In this document: in pieces, positions 1-10,429 of the stretch
How the letters are laid out: each line of letters opens with the position of its first letter
How positions within the stretch are numbered: position 1 is the stretch's first letter
Origin: Rhizophagus irregularis
Lineage: Eukaryota; Glomeromycota; Glomeromycetes; Glomerales; Glomeraceae
Direction: 5' to 3'
Length of the DNA stretch: 64,000 bases
Assembly: GCF_026210795.1 (NCBI RefSeq)
Contig: NC_089429.1
Span: forward strand, 5,332,001-5,396,000
Program-made: the position numbers and the translations under genes
Notes under the pieces: generated by a model
Told to the model about the DNA's origin: nothing
Databases searched by the model: none
Seen by the model: only the letters and a program-made list of their open reading frames with translations

Positions 1-2301
1 AGTATCCTCCTTATATGCTCTTATTAGATCTGCAAGCTCTTTACGACTGGGTGTTTTAGGTAAGTACCCATTATATTCTATCCAGTCCTTGAAGCGGTCT
101 ACTACTTCCCTAAGGTAGTACTGGTACTCGTCCTCAATACGTGTTGTGGGACATTCCTCTACTTTAAACACAAGTATTTCCCAGTCATAGTCGTCTGACG
201 CGTCTTGGTACTTAGCCCATAAATCCTTACCTGTATTGTAGAGATCATTGAAGACCTGGTCCTTTGAATTCTTGACCCATGGATTACGATCCCATCGGTG
301 TCTTTCATGCCAAGCCCAGTGTGCTTGAGTACCTTCCTTTGGTTTAGGGTCCCGGTCAACTTCTAGTTCTGTGTCAGGTTCTGGGATAGGTTGCTCTTCA
401 GGAGCCGGTTCTGGGTCAGGCTTAGTGACAGATGCAGAAGATTCTGCAGGAGACTCAGGTTGTTGCTTAGGAACTTGGTCTGCAGTTGTAGGATCTGAGT
501 CAGATAGCAAGTCATCTAAAACGTCATAGTCATTATCAGCTTTAAGTGCAGGTTCCTCATCAGATAGATAACAGTCTGAGAAGCTATCTATAGTTTCATC
601 AGTATCTGACTCTATAGGAGCTGGAGATTCCTCAGGAATAGGATCCTCATTGATGACAGGTGCGGGTTTTACCTTCAAGCAATCAGGCTTAAGTGGTACT
701 GGTGGTGGAGTCTTTTTGGAAACTGGTTGCTTTTCAGTAGGTTTTTCTTCAACAGGTTTCTCAACAACTAGCTCCACTTTCTCTTGATCTACTTGCGATT
801 TACTAGCTGGATTATATATATTTGCCAAGAACTTCACCAAGGCATTTGGATCAGATGCGGGCTTCTCAGGAGTTTCTACATCTATTCCTTCTATGTCTAT
901 CTCGTCTGTTTCGTGGATCCATTTTTTAGTGAGAAACTTCTTGTAAAGGTCCTCCCTGGATATACTGTAAACTCGTGGTGTTGCCTTACCTACACGTATT
1001 TTTCTGCTATTTATACCCAACTCATTTGATAGGATTCTAGAAGCGTTTATCTTTGATAGGGGTGTAATGCAATGAGTTTCACAATATGAAGTATATACCC
1101 TATAAAATTCTTGAACAGGTAGGTCAGTTATATAAGTGTCCTTTATGAATTGAAATAGGGGTGGGAGAGTTGATATCATGTGATCCTGCTTAGATGTTGT
1201 CATAGGTGGTGGATTTCCATTGAAGTCCGGGTAAGCGTCTGCAATGGCTCTCAAGTAAGCATAGAATGCCTCACTGGCGCCTGGGTATTTCATAGCGTCA
1301 CTGAGTTTCTTAAAGTAGTTGAGGTCTCCCTTGCGGGATGGTGACACATCCAAGAATACTGTGCGCCTATCGTCATTCTCCACTCTGAGAGCATTTTCAT
1401 TGGTGAGTACAATGGTGGATATAAAGTTTTTGTAATGTGTTGGCATCTTGTATTTTTCATGGATTTCCATTATGTCGCCTGTTACCTTATCCTTCAACGA
1501 TCGATACAGATTATTCCACTGGCTTTTTTCTGTAGGCATTTCCTCGAGGAGAAAAAGAACCTTACCCTGTAATTGCCCATTGAAACTTCCAAGAATCGTT
1601 TGAGGATCGCTGGTCTTATAAACAAGTTGAGTACCTAAGACACTACGTTGAATGAAATCTGTTATAATACTCTTACCCCAACCCTGTCCAGATTTCAGGT
1701 AGAGAATCGAATACATTTTCCTTCCAGCTGCCACACCGGCCAACCACTTTATGATATACTCAGTAAGATTCCAATCGCCTGAACACCAGATATCCTGAAT
1801 GTGGGAGAAGATAAATTTAACTGCGAGGTGGGTTGTAGATTCAAAAGTGGATATCGGACGCAGGATATGGAGAAATCCTAGGAAGATATTGAGATAAAGT
1901 TGGCCACCTAGTTTAAAGATACGGGATTTTTGAGGGTCACAGGTAGCTACACATACAGTACTATATTCGATCATAAACCATTTGTTGATATTGAATTCAA
2001 CCTTTTGTGAAGGACCCTGTTCGGATTGTGTGTAAAAGACTTTGGTAATTGGACGGATAAGTTTACTAATATTTTTATCAGGGATGTGCTCAAGGTTTTT
2101 AATTTCTGACCGCCACATGAAGACTCCATGCGGGTTGGAGCAGGGAATAAAGTAACTGCAAAGATAACCTTTAGCTTGATTAAGATCCCTCATATTCTTT
2201 GCAGCGTTAATGAGCCGTTTAAGCTCATCAATACTAAAAGCCTTCTTCTGTTCACCGAACTTGGGGATAACTTGAGCTTGAGTGCTAGTTTGGGCAGTCA
2301 T
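1..2301 (-). CDS. Superfamily 3 (DUF5906/D5-like) helicase, 3' end outside window
   Basis: An uninterrupted reading frame of 767 codons runs from the ATG at 2301-2299 to the window edge without a stop or intron. The SF3 helicase motifs are in order: Walker A SGQGWGKS (about residues 204-211), Walker B KVLFLLEEM (247-255), the B' stretch with KDKVTGD (270-276), motif C STIVLTNEN (295-303) and a DDRR arginine finger (310-313). A winged-helix-like stretch follows (about 395-450), then an acidic, proline-rich linker and a Trp-rich tail (HWAWHERHRW). Such helicases unwind DNA at replication origins of viruses, plasmids and D5/NrS-1-type elements. No primase or HUH-nuclease motif is visible in the N-terminal 190 residues. 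Base composition is clearly GC-richer than the flanks, and there are no disabling changes, so it is a recent arrival or under selection. SF3 assignment is firm; viral versus plasmid-like origin is inference. Confidence 0.85.
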   Translation of the reverse strand, partial: MTAQTSTQAQVIPKFGEQKKAFSIDELKRLINAAKNMRDLNQAKGYLCSYFIPCSNPHGVFMWRSEIKNLEHIPDKNISKLIRPITKVFYTQSEQGPSQKVEFNINKWFMIEYSTVCVATCDPQKSRIFKLGGQLYLNIFLGFLHILRPISTFESTTHLAVKFIFSHIQDIWCSGDWNLTEYIIKWLAGVAAGRKMYSILYLKSGQGWGKSIITDFIQRSVLGTQLVYKTSDPQTILGSFNGQLQGKVLFLLEEMPTEKSQWNNLYRSLKDKVTGDIMEIHEKYKMPTHYKNFISTIVLTNENALRVENDDRRTVFLDVSPSRKGDLNYFKKLSDAMKYPGASEAFYAYLRAIADAYPDFNGNPPPMTTSKQDHMISTLPPLFQFIKDTYITDLPVQEFYRVYTSYCETHCITPLSKINASRILSNELGINSRKIRVGKATPRVYSISREDLYKKFLTKKWIHETDEIDIEGIDVETPEKPASDPNALVKFLANIYNPASKSQVDQEKVELVVEKPVEEKPTEKQPVSKKTPPPVPLKPDCLKVKPAPVINEDPIPEESPAPIESDTDETIDSFSDCYLSDEEPALKADNDYDVLDDLLSDSDPTTADQVPKQQPESPAESSASVTKPDPEPAPEEQPIPEPDTELEVDRDPKPKEGTQAHWAWHERHRWDRNPWVKNSKDQVFNDLYNTGKDLWAKYQDASDDYDWEILVFKVEECPTTRIEDEYQYYLREVVDRFKDWIEYNGYLPKTPSRKELADLIRAYKEDT

Positions 2302-2521
2302 TTTTTGTTCTATCAAATCGAGTACTAATTTATAGTTACCTAATCTTCAATTGCCGAATATTTTTTCCAAAGATCTGCACTCCTACCAGATTACCCTCCT
2401 GTAGTCCTGTGGTCCTGCGATTCTGCGGTCCTTCGGTTATATCTGGTTATCTTCTAGGGGTAAAAAAAAAACTATAAACCACGAACCTTTACGACTGCTC
2501 TAAATCTTCCCTTCCCCTTTT
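2302..2521 (-). promoter_or_regulatory. Leader between the two left-edge genes
   Basis: About 220 bases separate the F-box-like ORF from the helicase start; both are on the minus strand. The stretch holds an A-run (2462-2470) and a short degenerate repeat of the GTCCTG/GCGGTCC type at 2399-2436. No clear TATA box or intron was found. Whether the helicase has its own promoter here or shares a transcript with the upstream ORF cannot be decided from sequence. Confidence 0.3.
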
Positions 2522-2881
2522 TCAAACTACATATATCTGAAATCCAAACCGCTCAAGAGCTCCTTTTACTATAGTTAGCTCTTTTCTAGTGTCCGTTAAC
2601 TCTTTACAAGCCTTTTGATACGCCTTCCATTCAAGTTCACGGAGGATGCCCTCCTCCTCCAATGATTGGCCAAGAGCATCATTTGCTTTTTCCTTCTTTT
2701 CTACTGCCCTGTCGTATGCCTCTTCGGCTTTTTTATGCCGCTTCCAGAGTACTCGTTCAGCTTCGGCTTTCCAGATTGGGCTGACTTCTAAAAGATGTGG
2801 CCCGAAATTGCTACTTGGAATGTGTTCCAGAATATGGCCTACAAGTTCGGGGATTACTGATACTGCGTGTGAGGTATACAT
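2522..2881 (-). CDS. Small F-box-like protein with coiled coil
   Basis: A 119-residue ORF ends 221 bases upstream of the helicase start on the same strand. Residues 9-50 (IPELVGHILEHIP, then LLEVSPIWKAEAERVLWKRH) follow an F-box pattern: a Pro-Glu-Leu opening, a hydrophobic helix, a V-S-x-x-W element and a closing L-W. Residues 50-112 are charged with heptad-like spacing and should form a coiled coil (KKAEEAYDRAVEKKEKANDA). F-box proteins recruit substrates to SCF ubiquitin ligases through Skp1. No substrate-binding repeat (LRR, WD) is present, so it would be a minimal adaptor. Composition matches the helicase, suggesting one element. The F-box call is by eye from a degenerate family; the ORF itself is likely real. 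Confidence 0.5.
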   Translation of the reverse strand: MYTSHAVSVIPELVGHILEHIPSSNFGPHLLEVSPIWKAEAERVLWKRHKKAEEAYDRAVEKKEKANDALGQSLEEEGILRELEWKAYQKACKELTDTRKELTIVKGALERFGFQIYVV

Positions 2882-3049
2882 GTTATCTGTTTTTATAGGT
2901 TACTTATGGTATACCCATTGTTCAATTACTTATTTTTTCTGACGGGGATGAGACGGGGTTGGTCTTACTGGCTCTATAGACCTTCTAGGGGCTTACCTGC
3001 TAACTTACCTGGTTTGCTGTCTCACTGCTTCCAACAGATGAATAGACAG

Positions 3050-3300
3050 AATCCTGACTTGTTCCAGACGTTCCAGATGTGGCGGATCTGGGGGGTAAAA
3101 ATAAAACTTTTTCTGGGGGGATGTCCTCTCATATTTTTTCTGAAACATCTGCCACATCTGCCACATCCGGGACAACCCTCTCATTATATCCGTTATTCCT
3201 TTCTTTTCTATTGTTTTCTAGTTATTTGGTATATATATTTGTTCCATATGTTGTCCCAGATTGTGGAGGATCTATGGGGGATTCCTGAGCCCCATAGGGG
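3050..3300. repeat. GC-rich imperfect inverted repeats
   Basis: Copies of a GATGTGGC(A/G)GATCTG-type word face each other at 3073-3090 and 3148-3174, and CTATGGGG...CCCCATAG forms a short hairpin at about 3272-3297. The plus-strand reading frame across this stretch shows no recognisable domain and probably results from the lack of AT-rich stops. It lies upstream of the two minus-strand genes and shares their composition. Confidence 0.45.
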
Positions 3301-3335
3301 CCATATAGGTACTGCGACGGGTCGTAGACCTGGAG

Positions 3336-3359
3336 GTGGGTGGTGCTAGCACCACCCAC
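3336..3359. repeat. Perfect 24-base palindrome
   Basis: GTGGGTGGTGCT is followed at once by its exact reverse complement AGCACCACCCAC, centred on 3347/3348 (GCTAGC core). It is the most GC-rich palindrome seen in the window. It lies 455 bases upstream of the F-box-like ORF, between the GC-rich block and the tandem repeats, where a replication origin, junction or terminus of an integrated element might be expected. The function is inference. Confidence 0.7.
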
Positions 3360-3404
3360 ATCCAGCCTGACGACAGCCGGCGTCCTCCTAGTACGCGTAT
3401 TACA

Positions 3405-3690
3405 AAAATAAAATAGTGAAAAGAAACGTTAGTTCGTTTCTTAAATTTAAAATAATAATGAAAAGTTCCCTTTCCCCCATTATTTACCTTAAACAAGTCC
3501 AGTTTCATGTTAAAGCTGGTGTCTTACAAAAAAAACAATGTAAAAGAAACGTTAGATCGTTTCTTAACTTCAAAATATTAATAAAGTTCCCTTTCCCCCA
3601 TTATTTACCTTAAACAAGTCCAGTTTCATGTTAAAGCCGGTGTCCTACAAAAAAAAATAATGAAAAAGAAACGTTAATTCGTTTCTTAAA
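3405..3690. repeat. 123-base tandem repeat with internal inverted repeats
   Basis: Two full copies and a partial third repeat with period 122-123; the word GAAACGTTAG or GAAACGTTAA recurs at 3423, 3546 and 3668. Each copy contains AAGAAACG, a six-base spacer and CGTTTCTT, an 8-base-arm inverted repeat. Two copies include TTCCCTTTCCCCCATTATTT. The spacing and internal dyads resemble iterons, although ordinary satellite DNA is equally possible. Confidence 0.7.
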
Positions 3691-3735
3691 TTTAAAAAAA
3701 AAGGATAAAATTAAAAAAAAAAATTAAAAAAATAA

Positions 3736-3905
3736 GTAAGTTTCGAAATGAAACTTACATTACTTCCAAGAATAAGAGGCGTGAGAAAAGGGGGACGAAA
3801 GGGGAAGGGAAGGACGAAAGGGGAAGGGAGTGACAAAGGGAAAGGGAAGAACGAAAGGGAAGGACGATAGGGGAAGGCAGGATGATAGGAGAAAGGAAGG
3901 ACAAA
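3736..3905. repeat. Hairpin and purine-rich minisatellite
   Basis: GTAAGTTTC / GAAACTTAC form a 9-base-arm hairpin at 3736-3758. From 3780 to 3905 the plus strand is almost pure purine with a degenerate unit of the GGGGAAGGGAAGGACGAAAG type. Similar purine blocks occur at 39830-40090 and 63060-63330. Confidence 0.6.
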
Positions 3906-5210
3906 GAGAAAAGTTTAAAAAAAGATGATCCTTTTTTAAACTTTTAATATGCGTAATGCAATGCGTGATGTTTAATTAGTGCACTATTCGACCAATGTCT
4001 AATCGTAGATCATGGTCGAATTTTTTCCTATTTTGACTAGTGGCTAATATAATAAATTATTTTTATAAATTTATTCACCCATTTGATAAATATTGAATTA
4101 TCATTATTTAATGCTGCACATCATGATAAAAATCTCATTGATGATGCTCATTAATGTTAAATATTACATGTTCATTTAAAATAATGAATATTATAATATA
4201 CATGATCTACAAAAATGTATATATAATAAACATTTTTTCCGTGACTTCCTGATGTTATTAAAATTATCCAACTTTAACCCATAATATTAATTAAAATTCT
4301 TATTAAATTCTATAAAATAATCTGATAGAAATGTTCAGTACATGTTGCTATATCATTTTATCGGTTTAGTTTTTTCTTTTTACTATTCAATTTACAATTT
4401 ATAAAAATTTGAAGTCACTTAATATTAGTGTGGTTTATAGGTGACAGCCACCATACTACAACACAAAATCTCAAATTATAAATTTGAACAAAATATTTTA
4501 ACCAGCGGTATCTTGACATAGTACGTATTTTTAACGTTTGCTTCAAATTGATACATGAAATGATAAAGTTTATCATTAAAAAATATATATAAATATTTTG
4601 TTCAGCAAAATATTTTTTGAGATTGACGTACTACATTGAAGTTTTGAAAAGGAATTCAATATTGAGTGTCATAAAAAAAAACTTCGCCCGCTAATGCTTG
4701 TGCGGTGATGATCAACTGAAGAAATTATACCTGATCAAAATATTTAAAAACTATTAAACATAATTAATTTACTTAAAATTAAATACGTTGAGAACCTCAC
4801 GTATTAGAATATTTCGGGCATTAGTAAAAATTGGTATTATTGATCCAATCATGATACCTGTAACTGTGCTTAAATAATTTTGTTGAATAAATTTTTTTAT
4901 AGGTCTATTACAGCAAAATATACAACCTACAATTGTTAAATTTGAACATGACTACATACATTAATAGGACCACCTATTTACTTGTCTTCATATATCTTCT
5001 TCGCAAATTGATCTATTCTATGTTGCTAAATCAAATAGTCACGCACCTGATGCTAATAATAATCATGTTTGATGTATCCCAAATTTAGTCTTCATAACGA
5101 ATCAATAGCTAATAACCATTAAATACTATCTTACAATAGTCATAATTGTGATTAAGTTTTTTTAGAACATAAATTTTATTATTTCATAATTTCAAATAAT
5201 ACATATATAC
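3906..5210. other. AT-rich intergenic DNA
   Basis: No coding pattern, RNA gene or clear repeat is visible here. The composition drops back to the AT-rich background just after the purine minisatellite. Confidence 0.5.
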
Positions 5211-8200
5211 CAGTGTTGGCCATTGGCCGTTTGGCCAGGCTTGGCTATTGCCTGTTTGACCATTTGGCCATGGCCAAATGGCCAAGTTTTAAATTTTGGC
5301 TGGCCAAAAAATGGCCAAAAATTTATATATATAAATATTAAAAAAAAGTAACTACTTAAAATTTGTAACATTTAAATTTAATTATTTAATTCATTTTTAT
5401 TATAAATTTAGTTAATTTGAAGTATTTTCATTAACAAAAAATGGGGCATCTAAATTATCAATAAAAATGTTTCTTATATTCCATTTAGCTTCATTATCTA
5501 ATGCAGGATGTGTTCTATTTAATAAAAATTCATCAATATCTATATCATCATCACAATGTAAATCAGTTACAGCACTCAACTCTGCTTCTTTTTCCTGTAA
5601 TAATAATTGCCTCCATGTATTAATTAGATTATTCCAATTTAATGAAACCTGGAATTCATTATTTTCACCTTCTTCATCTGAATCATCATCTTGAGTGTTA
5701 GAATTTTCTTTTTGGATTTCTAAGTTAATAGGATTTTTTTCTTAATTCTCTAAATTTGTATTATCATTACTATTAATAATTATAGGAACTATTGGTTCAG
5801 CAATATTTTCTTTCATTTTTTGTTGTTGAATAGTTTTCACTTCATCAACCCTATGTTTATATGAAATTGCAGCACGTAATTTGCTCATTTTAAGTGTTTT
5901 TTCATACTATTTAAAAAATAAATTATTTATTATTACATTAAATTATAATTTTTTTATAGATTTAAAATAATATTATTTTACTTACATTTAATCTATTGCG
6001 CCTTTTGTATGTAGAAATCCCATATTTGACCAAAGCCTTTCTACTGATGCTGCATTAATACAAATTCCAAAAATTCGTTGTGCGACATATCCAAGTTCTT
6101 TTGCTAATGGAACAACAAATCTCCAATATTTTAAAATATCATCTTCAAATTGATTACTTGTTTGTTCATCAAAAGGATATATACCTCTTCTAAAATTTTC
6201 ATATTCACGTAAAATTGATTTTGAAATTGTTTTCATCCAAGCTTCGTAATAATAAATTAGCCACTTACTAAGATATACATGATTTAAATTTGGGATATTA
6301 TCTTTAAATTTTGACATCTTGTATTTAGGATGTAAGAGCCATGATAAAAGTAAAAGTGGTTGTTCCCAACTTTGCCATCTTGTTTGAAGTCGATCAAGTA
6401 TTTTCTCACTAAGTTCTATATCATCATAATCTTTCCAAAATTTTATAAAATATCCAAATCCATGCAGTACTTCATGCAGTCGTGCTTTATCACATTGTAG
6501 AATATCCAAAATTATACAGTATGATTTAAGTATTTTTACAAGTTCTGAAAATGATTGCCACCAGGTTTTGTCAAGTAGAATAGAAGAAATATTATTAGGT
6601 AGATATAATATATTATCAGAACTTTGATGAGATGTTGATTCTCAGGAGATTCAAATTTTGAACCTAAAGTCTTTAGAAAAATAGAAATAAATTATTTTCA
6701 AATGTTATATAAAAATAAATAAAAATATATTATAATACCCGTAATGCCCCTTTTGATTTAATTAAAGTGCGAAAACATTCATAATGGCTATTCCATCTTG
6801 TATCATTTCCAATAGCGATTTGAACATATTTTCCATATGATTCTTTTTGTAAAGTTCGAAGCTGTCTAATAAAATATTTATGAAGTGATGATTTAAAGTA
6901 AAGCACAATTTTTATTGCCTTTATTGATACTTGCTTAAATTTTTCAGATTCTTTAAAGATTTCGCCTACAAAAAGATTCATCTGATGTGCGAAACATGGA
7001 AGAAACGTAATATGCACATATTTAAGTCGAAGCCTACATCTGTTAAAATATAAAATATAATTAATATTTACATAAAATATTAAATAAATATTTTAATAAC
7101 TTAATTTTTAAAAAAATATACAAATATACCGTGCAGCAGCATAACTTGAAGCACTATCAGTTACAACAGAAATAAGATTAACTCCCATTTTATTAATTTC
7201 CTTAAACATTGTTTCAGTTTTTTCAATAACTTCTTTCCATCTTTCTAATTCACTGCTTACATCTACTGCTTTCCAAATTATTACTTTCCCTTCTGATGTA
7301 ATAAAAACAGAGCCAAGAATATTCTGATTTAACACATTAGTCCAACCATCAAAGGCTAAAGTAACACTAACAGAATCATTCATTAATTTCTTAGTCATTT
7401 CATTTTCAAGAATTTTTGATTCATCATTTAATATACGTCCTCCTAAAGTTTTACGTTCTGGTAAAATTAATGCTGGATTTAAAAAATGAAAAAGTTCTTG
7501 AACTTCCTTATTTTCCACCCATCTTAAAGGAAAACCTGCAGAAACTGTTGCTTGAATCATTAATTTTTCAAATATAGTTTGTTCACCCTTTGTAAATGAT
7601 CGAGTTGCAAGTGGTCTAGTAATGAAAGACTAATGAAAGAATCAAGTGTACCAACTGATGAATTATTGCTGCCTATATAAAAAAATATTAATAATAGTTT
7701 TAATATAAAATTATCAAGTATTATTATTAATAAATAAAATAAAAGATAAATACTTCTCAATGATATAGAAGTTATAGCACTATGAATTGAACCAGTTGAT
7801 TCTCTACGCAATCTTTTTGAACTTACAATATTTTCGTCAAATTCATTAATTTCCATTCTTTTTGTTTCCGATGCAAATAATTCAAAAAATATTTCAGGAT
7901 ATTTATTTTTAAAATGTTGACATTTTTTCAAGTAATTTCTAACTCGTTCAGTTTTAAATGGAAATTTTTGAAGCAATGCATTCGGACGGCCATTAACATA
8001 TCTACACGCAATACAAATACAATAATTTCGCCAATTATCAGCTTTTTCTGATAATATTTCCACAAAGGTTTTAAAATTAGCAGCCATTTTATTTATATTT
8101 TATTTGTTTTTAGTTAGTGAGTTAGTCAGTTTTGAACACAAAAATCAAATTATAAATACCGGAAAAAAAAGATGATAAAAAAAAAGATTGCTGATCTTGG

Positions 8201-8377
8201 TCAATCTGGCCGATTTGGCTGTTAGCCAATCGGCCAAATCGGCCAAAATTTGCTATTGGCCGCGGCCAATTTCCAATGAGGTTTTGGCCACCAATTTTGG
8301 CTGTTGCCCTTGGCCAATCAGGCAAATCGGCCAAATCAGGCAAGCTAGTCTTTGGCCGTGGCCAAATGCCAACACTG
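5211..8377 (-). mobile_element. hAT-type DNA transposon, decayed
   Basis: The element is 3.17 kb, bounded by inverted termini CAGTGTTGGC (5211-5220) and GCCAACACTG (8368-8377). Both ends carry dense subterminal GGCCAA / TTGGCC words (5219-5315 and 8205-8366), typical of transposase-binding arrays in hAT elements. It encloses a five-exon transposase on the minus strand. An exact 8-base target duplication is not apparent (flanks ATATATAC and ATATTATA), which fits an old insertion. The transposase carries several lesions, so this copy cannot move by itself. Confidence 0.85.
5412..8087 (-). pseudogene. hAT transposase, disrupted
   Basis: Domains appear in normal order: a BED-like zinc finger near the N-terminus (Cys-x2-Cys and later His near 7990-8030), the RNase-H core with LAFDGWTN (about 7350) and VVTDSASSYAAA (about 7160), FLPCFAHQMNL (about 7000), DTRWNSHYE (about 6790), and the C-terminal dimerisation segment INAASVERLW (about 6050). 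Introns at 7673-7753, 7040-7129, 6671-6738 and 5907-5985 splice in frame where the sequence is intact. Lesions: an 11-base tandem duplication at 7621-7640 shifts the frame, a second shift lies near 6645, a third near 5997 just before the expected RRNRL motif, and a TAA stop sits at 5744-5742. The tail ends at 5414-5412. Transposase identity is firm and loss of function is clear. Confidence 0.88.
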
Positions 8378-8395
8378 ATATTATATACTATATAT

Positions 8396-8973
8396 GTAGA
8401 GGTAGGCTCTGAATCTGGTCAATCCGGTCATCCTAGGATCAATCCGTCTAATAGGCGGATTCGGATTGATCAGATGAATCCGTCAAATAGACCGGATGGA
8501 TGACCGGATATCCGATCAATCCTATACGGGATCGACAAAAAATTTTCCTTTTTAGGAAATTTTATGTTACACGACCGGAAACTAAATTTAGAAAAACTGG
8601 TTTTTGTGGAACGGGTATCGCCATAAATGGAAACGATCGACATACCCGTGCGTCACGTGACAACAATTAAATACCTAATCATAAATTCCGGCTGAAATTA
8701 AATGATCGGCGAAAAATATCCTTTTTAGGATTCTTGTAAAACCAAAAATTTCATTTTTGCTGGGAAACAAAATTTCCTTTTTTGGATTTGTGTAACGTTA
8801 CTCATACCCTAAAAAGGATAATTCCATGCCGATTACTTAATTCCGGCCGGAATTATAATCAATCCAGTCAATCCGCGGATAATCCAATAATCCGATTTTT
8901 TTAATCCGGATTGATCCGTCACGTGATCATCCGGATGACGGATTGACCAGATTCATCTGGAGCGCACCTCTAC
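8396..8973. mobile_element. Inverted-repeat element (MITE), 578 bases
   Basis: The left end GTAGAGGTAGGCTC and the inner words CTGAATCTGGTCAATCC are repeated in inverted form at the right end (8925-8973). The interior is packed with self-complementary GGATTGA / TCAATCC, TTCCGGCCGGAA and GTCACGTGA words and the TTTCCTTTTTAGGAAA module also found at 13145-13350. There is no coding capacity. Termini of the TAGAGGTG type suggest a hAT-related family; no clear target duplication was seen. Confidence 0.65.
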
Positions 8974-8982
8974 CCGGTTAAA

Positions 8983-9431
8983 TATGGCACACCGGACTGG
9001 ACAGATGTTTAAACGTAAAAGCTAAATCATTTGACGTTTAAGGTTAACTGCAAAATTCAAATGATTTGCTGTACCAACAAACTGTTTGACTTTATAGTTA
9101 AATTCTTTGCCAATACTGTCAAACAGTTTGGCGATATGAAAATAATTTTCCATATTTGGTTAAAATTCAAATGGTGCAATTTAAGTAATAATTTTCTTTT
9201 TAAAAGTCTTGTGAAATCCTATTTCCTTTATAGGAAATTTGTTTATAGATTTGCAAATACTTTGGAATTAATGGCAAATGCTTTGGGAATTAATGACAAA
9301 TGCTTTGGAATTAATGACAAATGGTTTATATTTAACGCCAAATGCTTTGTACTCCAAAGTCAAATGATATGGTGTTAACGTCAAATGATTTAGCTTTTAC
9401 GTTAAACATCTGTCCAGCCTGGCGTGCCATA
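8983..9431. mobile_element. Inverted-repeat element (MITE), 449 bases
   Basis: The left end (TATGGCAC, then GGACAGATGTTTAA) is mirrored at the right end over roughly 55 bases with few mismatches, including AAAAGCTAAATCATTTGACG. The interior has three to four degenerate 24-26-base repeats of GGAATTAATGACAAATGCTTT at 9255-9350. An open reading frame through it is an accident of those repeats. It starts 9 bases after the previous element ends. Confidence 0.65.
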
Positions 9432-10429
9432 GTTATAATTGGTTATAATAAAGGATCTACAACAGTCAATTTCGGCAGTTGATCTTAAAATAATACATGT
9501 GTAAGATACTTATTGAATATTTGGTATAGATCAAAGTCGTTTTTACTAGAAAAATAAATTTTTAATAAAGTAAATATCAAATAATTATAGGATTATTGCA
9601 GATCCACTTCAAAATTAAAGACTATAGCGTTAAACTAGCCTGTAGGTCCAGGTGTTGCCTCAGGTTCGTCAACGTTGATGAAATTTTAAGGTTTGGTTTA
9701 TAAAAAATAATTTTTATTATAAATAAATTATAAGAATATTTTTTTAACTTCAAATTTATATAAATAATTGTCTGAAGCGTAAGCGTAGGACACTTCCATT
9801 CTACTCCATACCATGCATGTTGGTGTCTGTCCGCACGCGTGTATGGCCAATAAAATCTAAGGATCAGGTGTAACCTTAGATTTGTTTACGTGCATCTTTA
9901 TGCCCCTGATTCTAAAAATATCTTTATAAAGTCACATGACTACTGTTTATACGTTAAATTTAAAAATTTTTTTATCCCTGATTTAAATTTTCTTATTTCT
10001 TAAAAGTTTTTTATGGCATTCAAATAATAAATTAATTTTTTTTTTACTCATAATTTTTACATTTTGTATTTTTTTTAATTAAATATTAACTTTTTATTTT
10101 TTTTTTTGACAATCATGAGAATAAATTAAAAATTTGCAACACAGTACAAAGTATGAAAGTATGATAATAAAATGACATTTTTTAGTGATACTATTACTTT
10201 TTTTAGCATTTTTAGTGTTATATTTTTAGTGTTCAGTTTAAATTTATAAACATGTAATTTATGATGCTTCGGACGCACCAACGGTTACCGTTTCCTAGTA
10301 TTATTAATTTACTATTATAATTTAAACTTTAAAATCTATTCTTTTTTCTATTATATAAATTTAATATTATGATAAATTTTAAAAAATTTAATTCTAATCA
10401 TTATACTAAAATACTAACCCTAATAATCA
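9432..10429. other. AT-rich intergenic DNA
   Basis: No gene, RNA or clear repeat was recognised. A slightly GC-richer patch at 9770-9850 has no coding pattern. Confidence 0.45.

Noticed and set aside
1-2301. Firm assignment to a giant-virus D5 primase-helicase
   Set aside because: No primase domain or other viral gene is visible; only the SF3 helicase class can be supported.
2906-3349. 147-codon plus-strand frame over the GC-rich block
   Set aside because: No domain, repeats shared with non-coding sequence, and the genes in this block lie on the other strand.
9031-9378. 115-codon frame
   Set aside because: It lies wholly inside an inverted-repeat element and is built from its internal tandem repeats.
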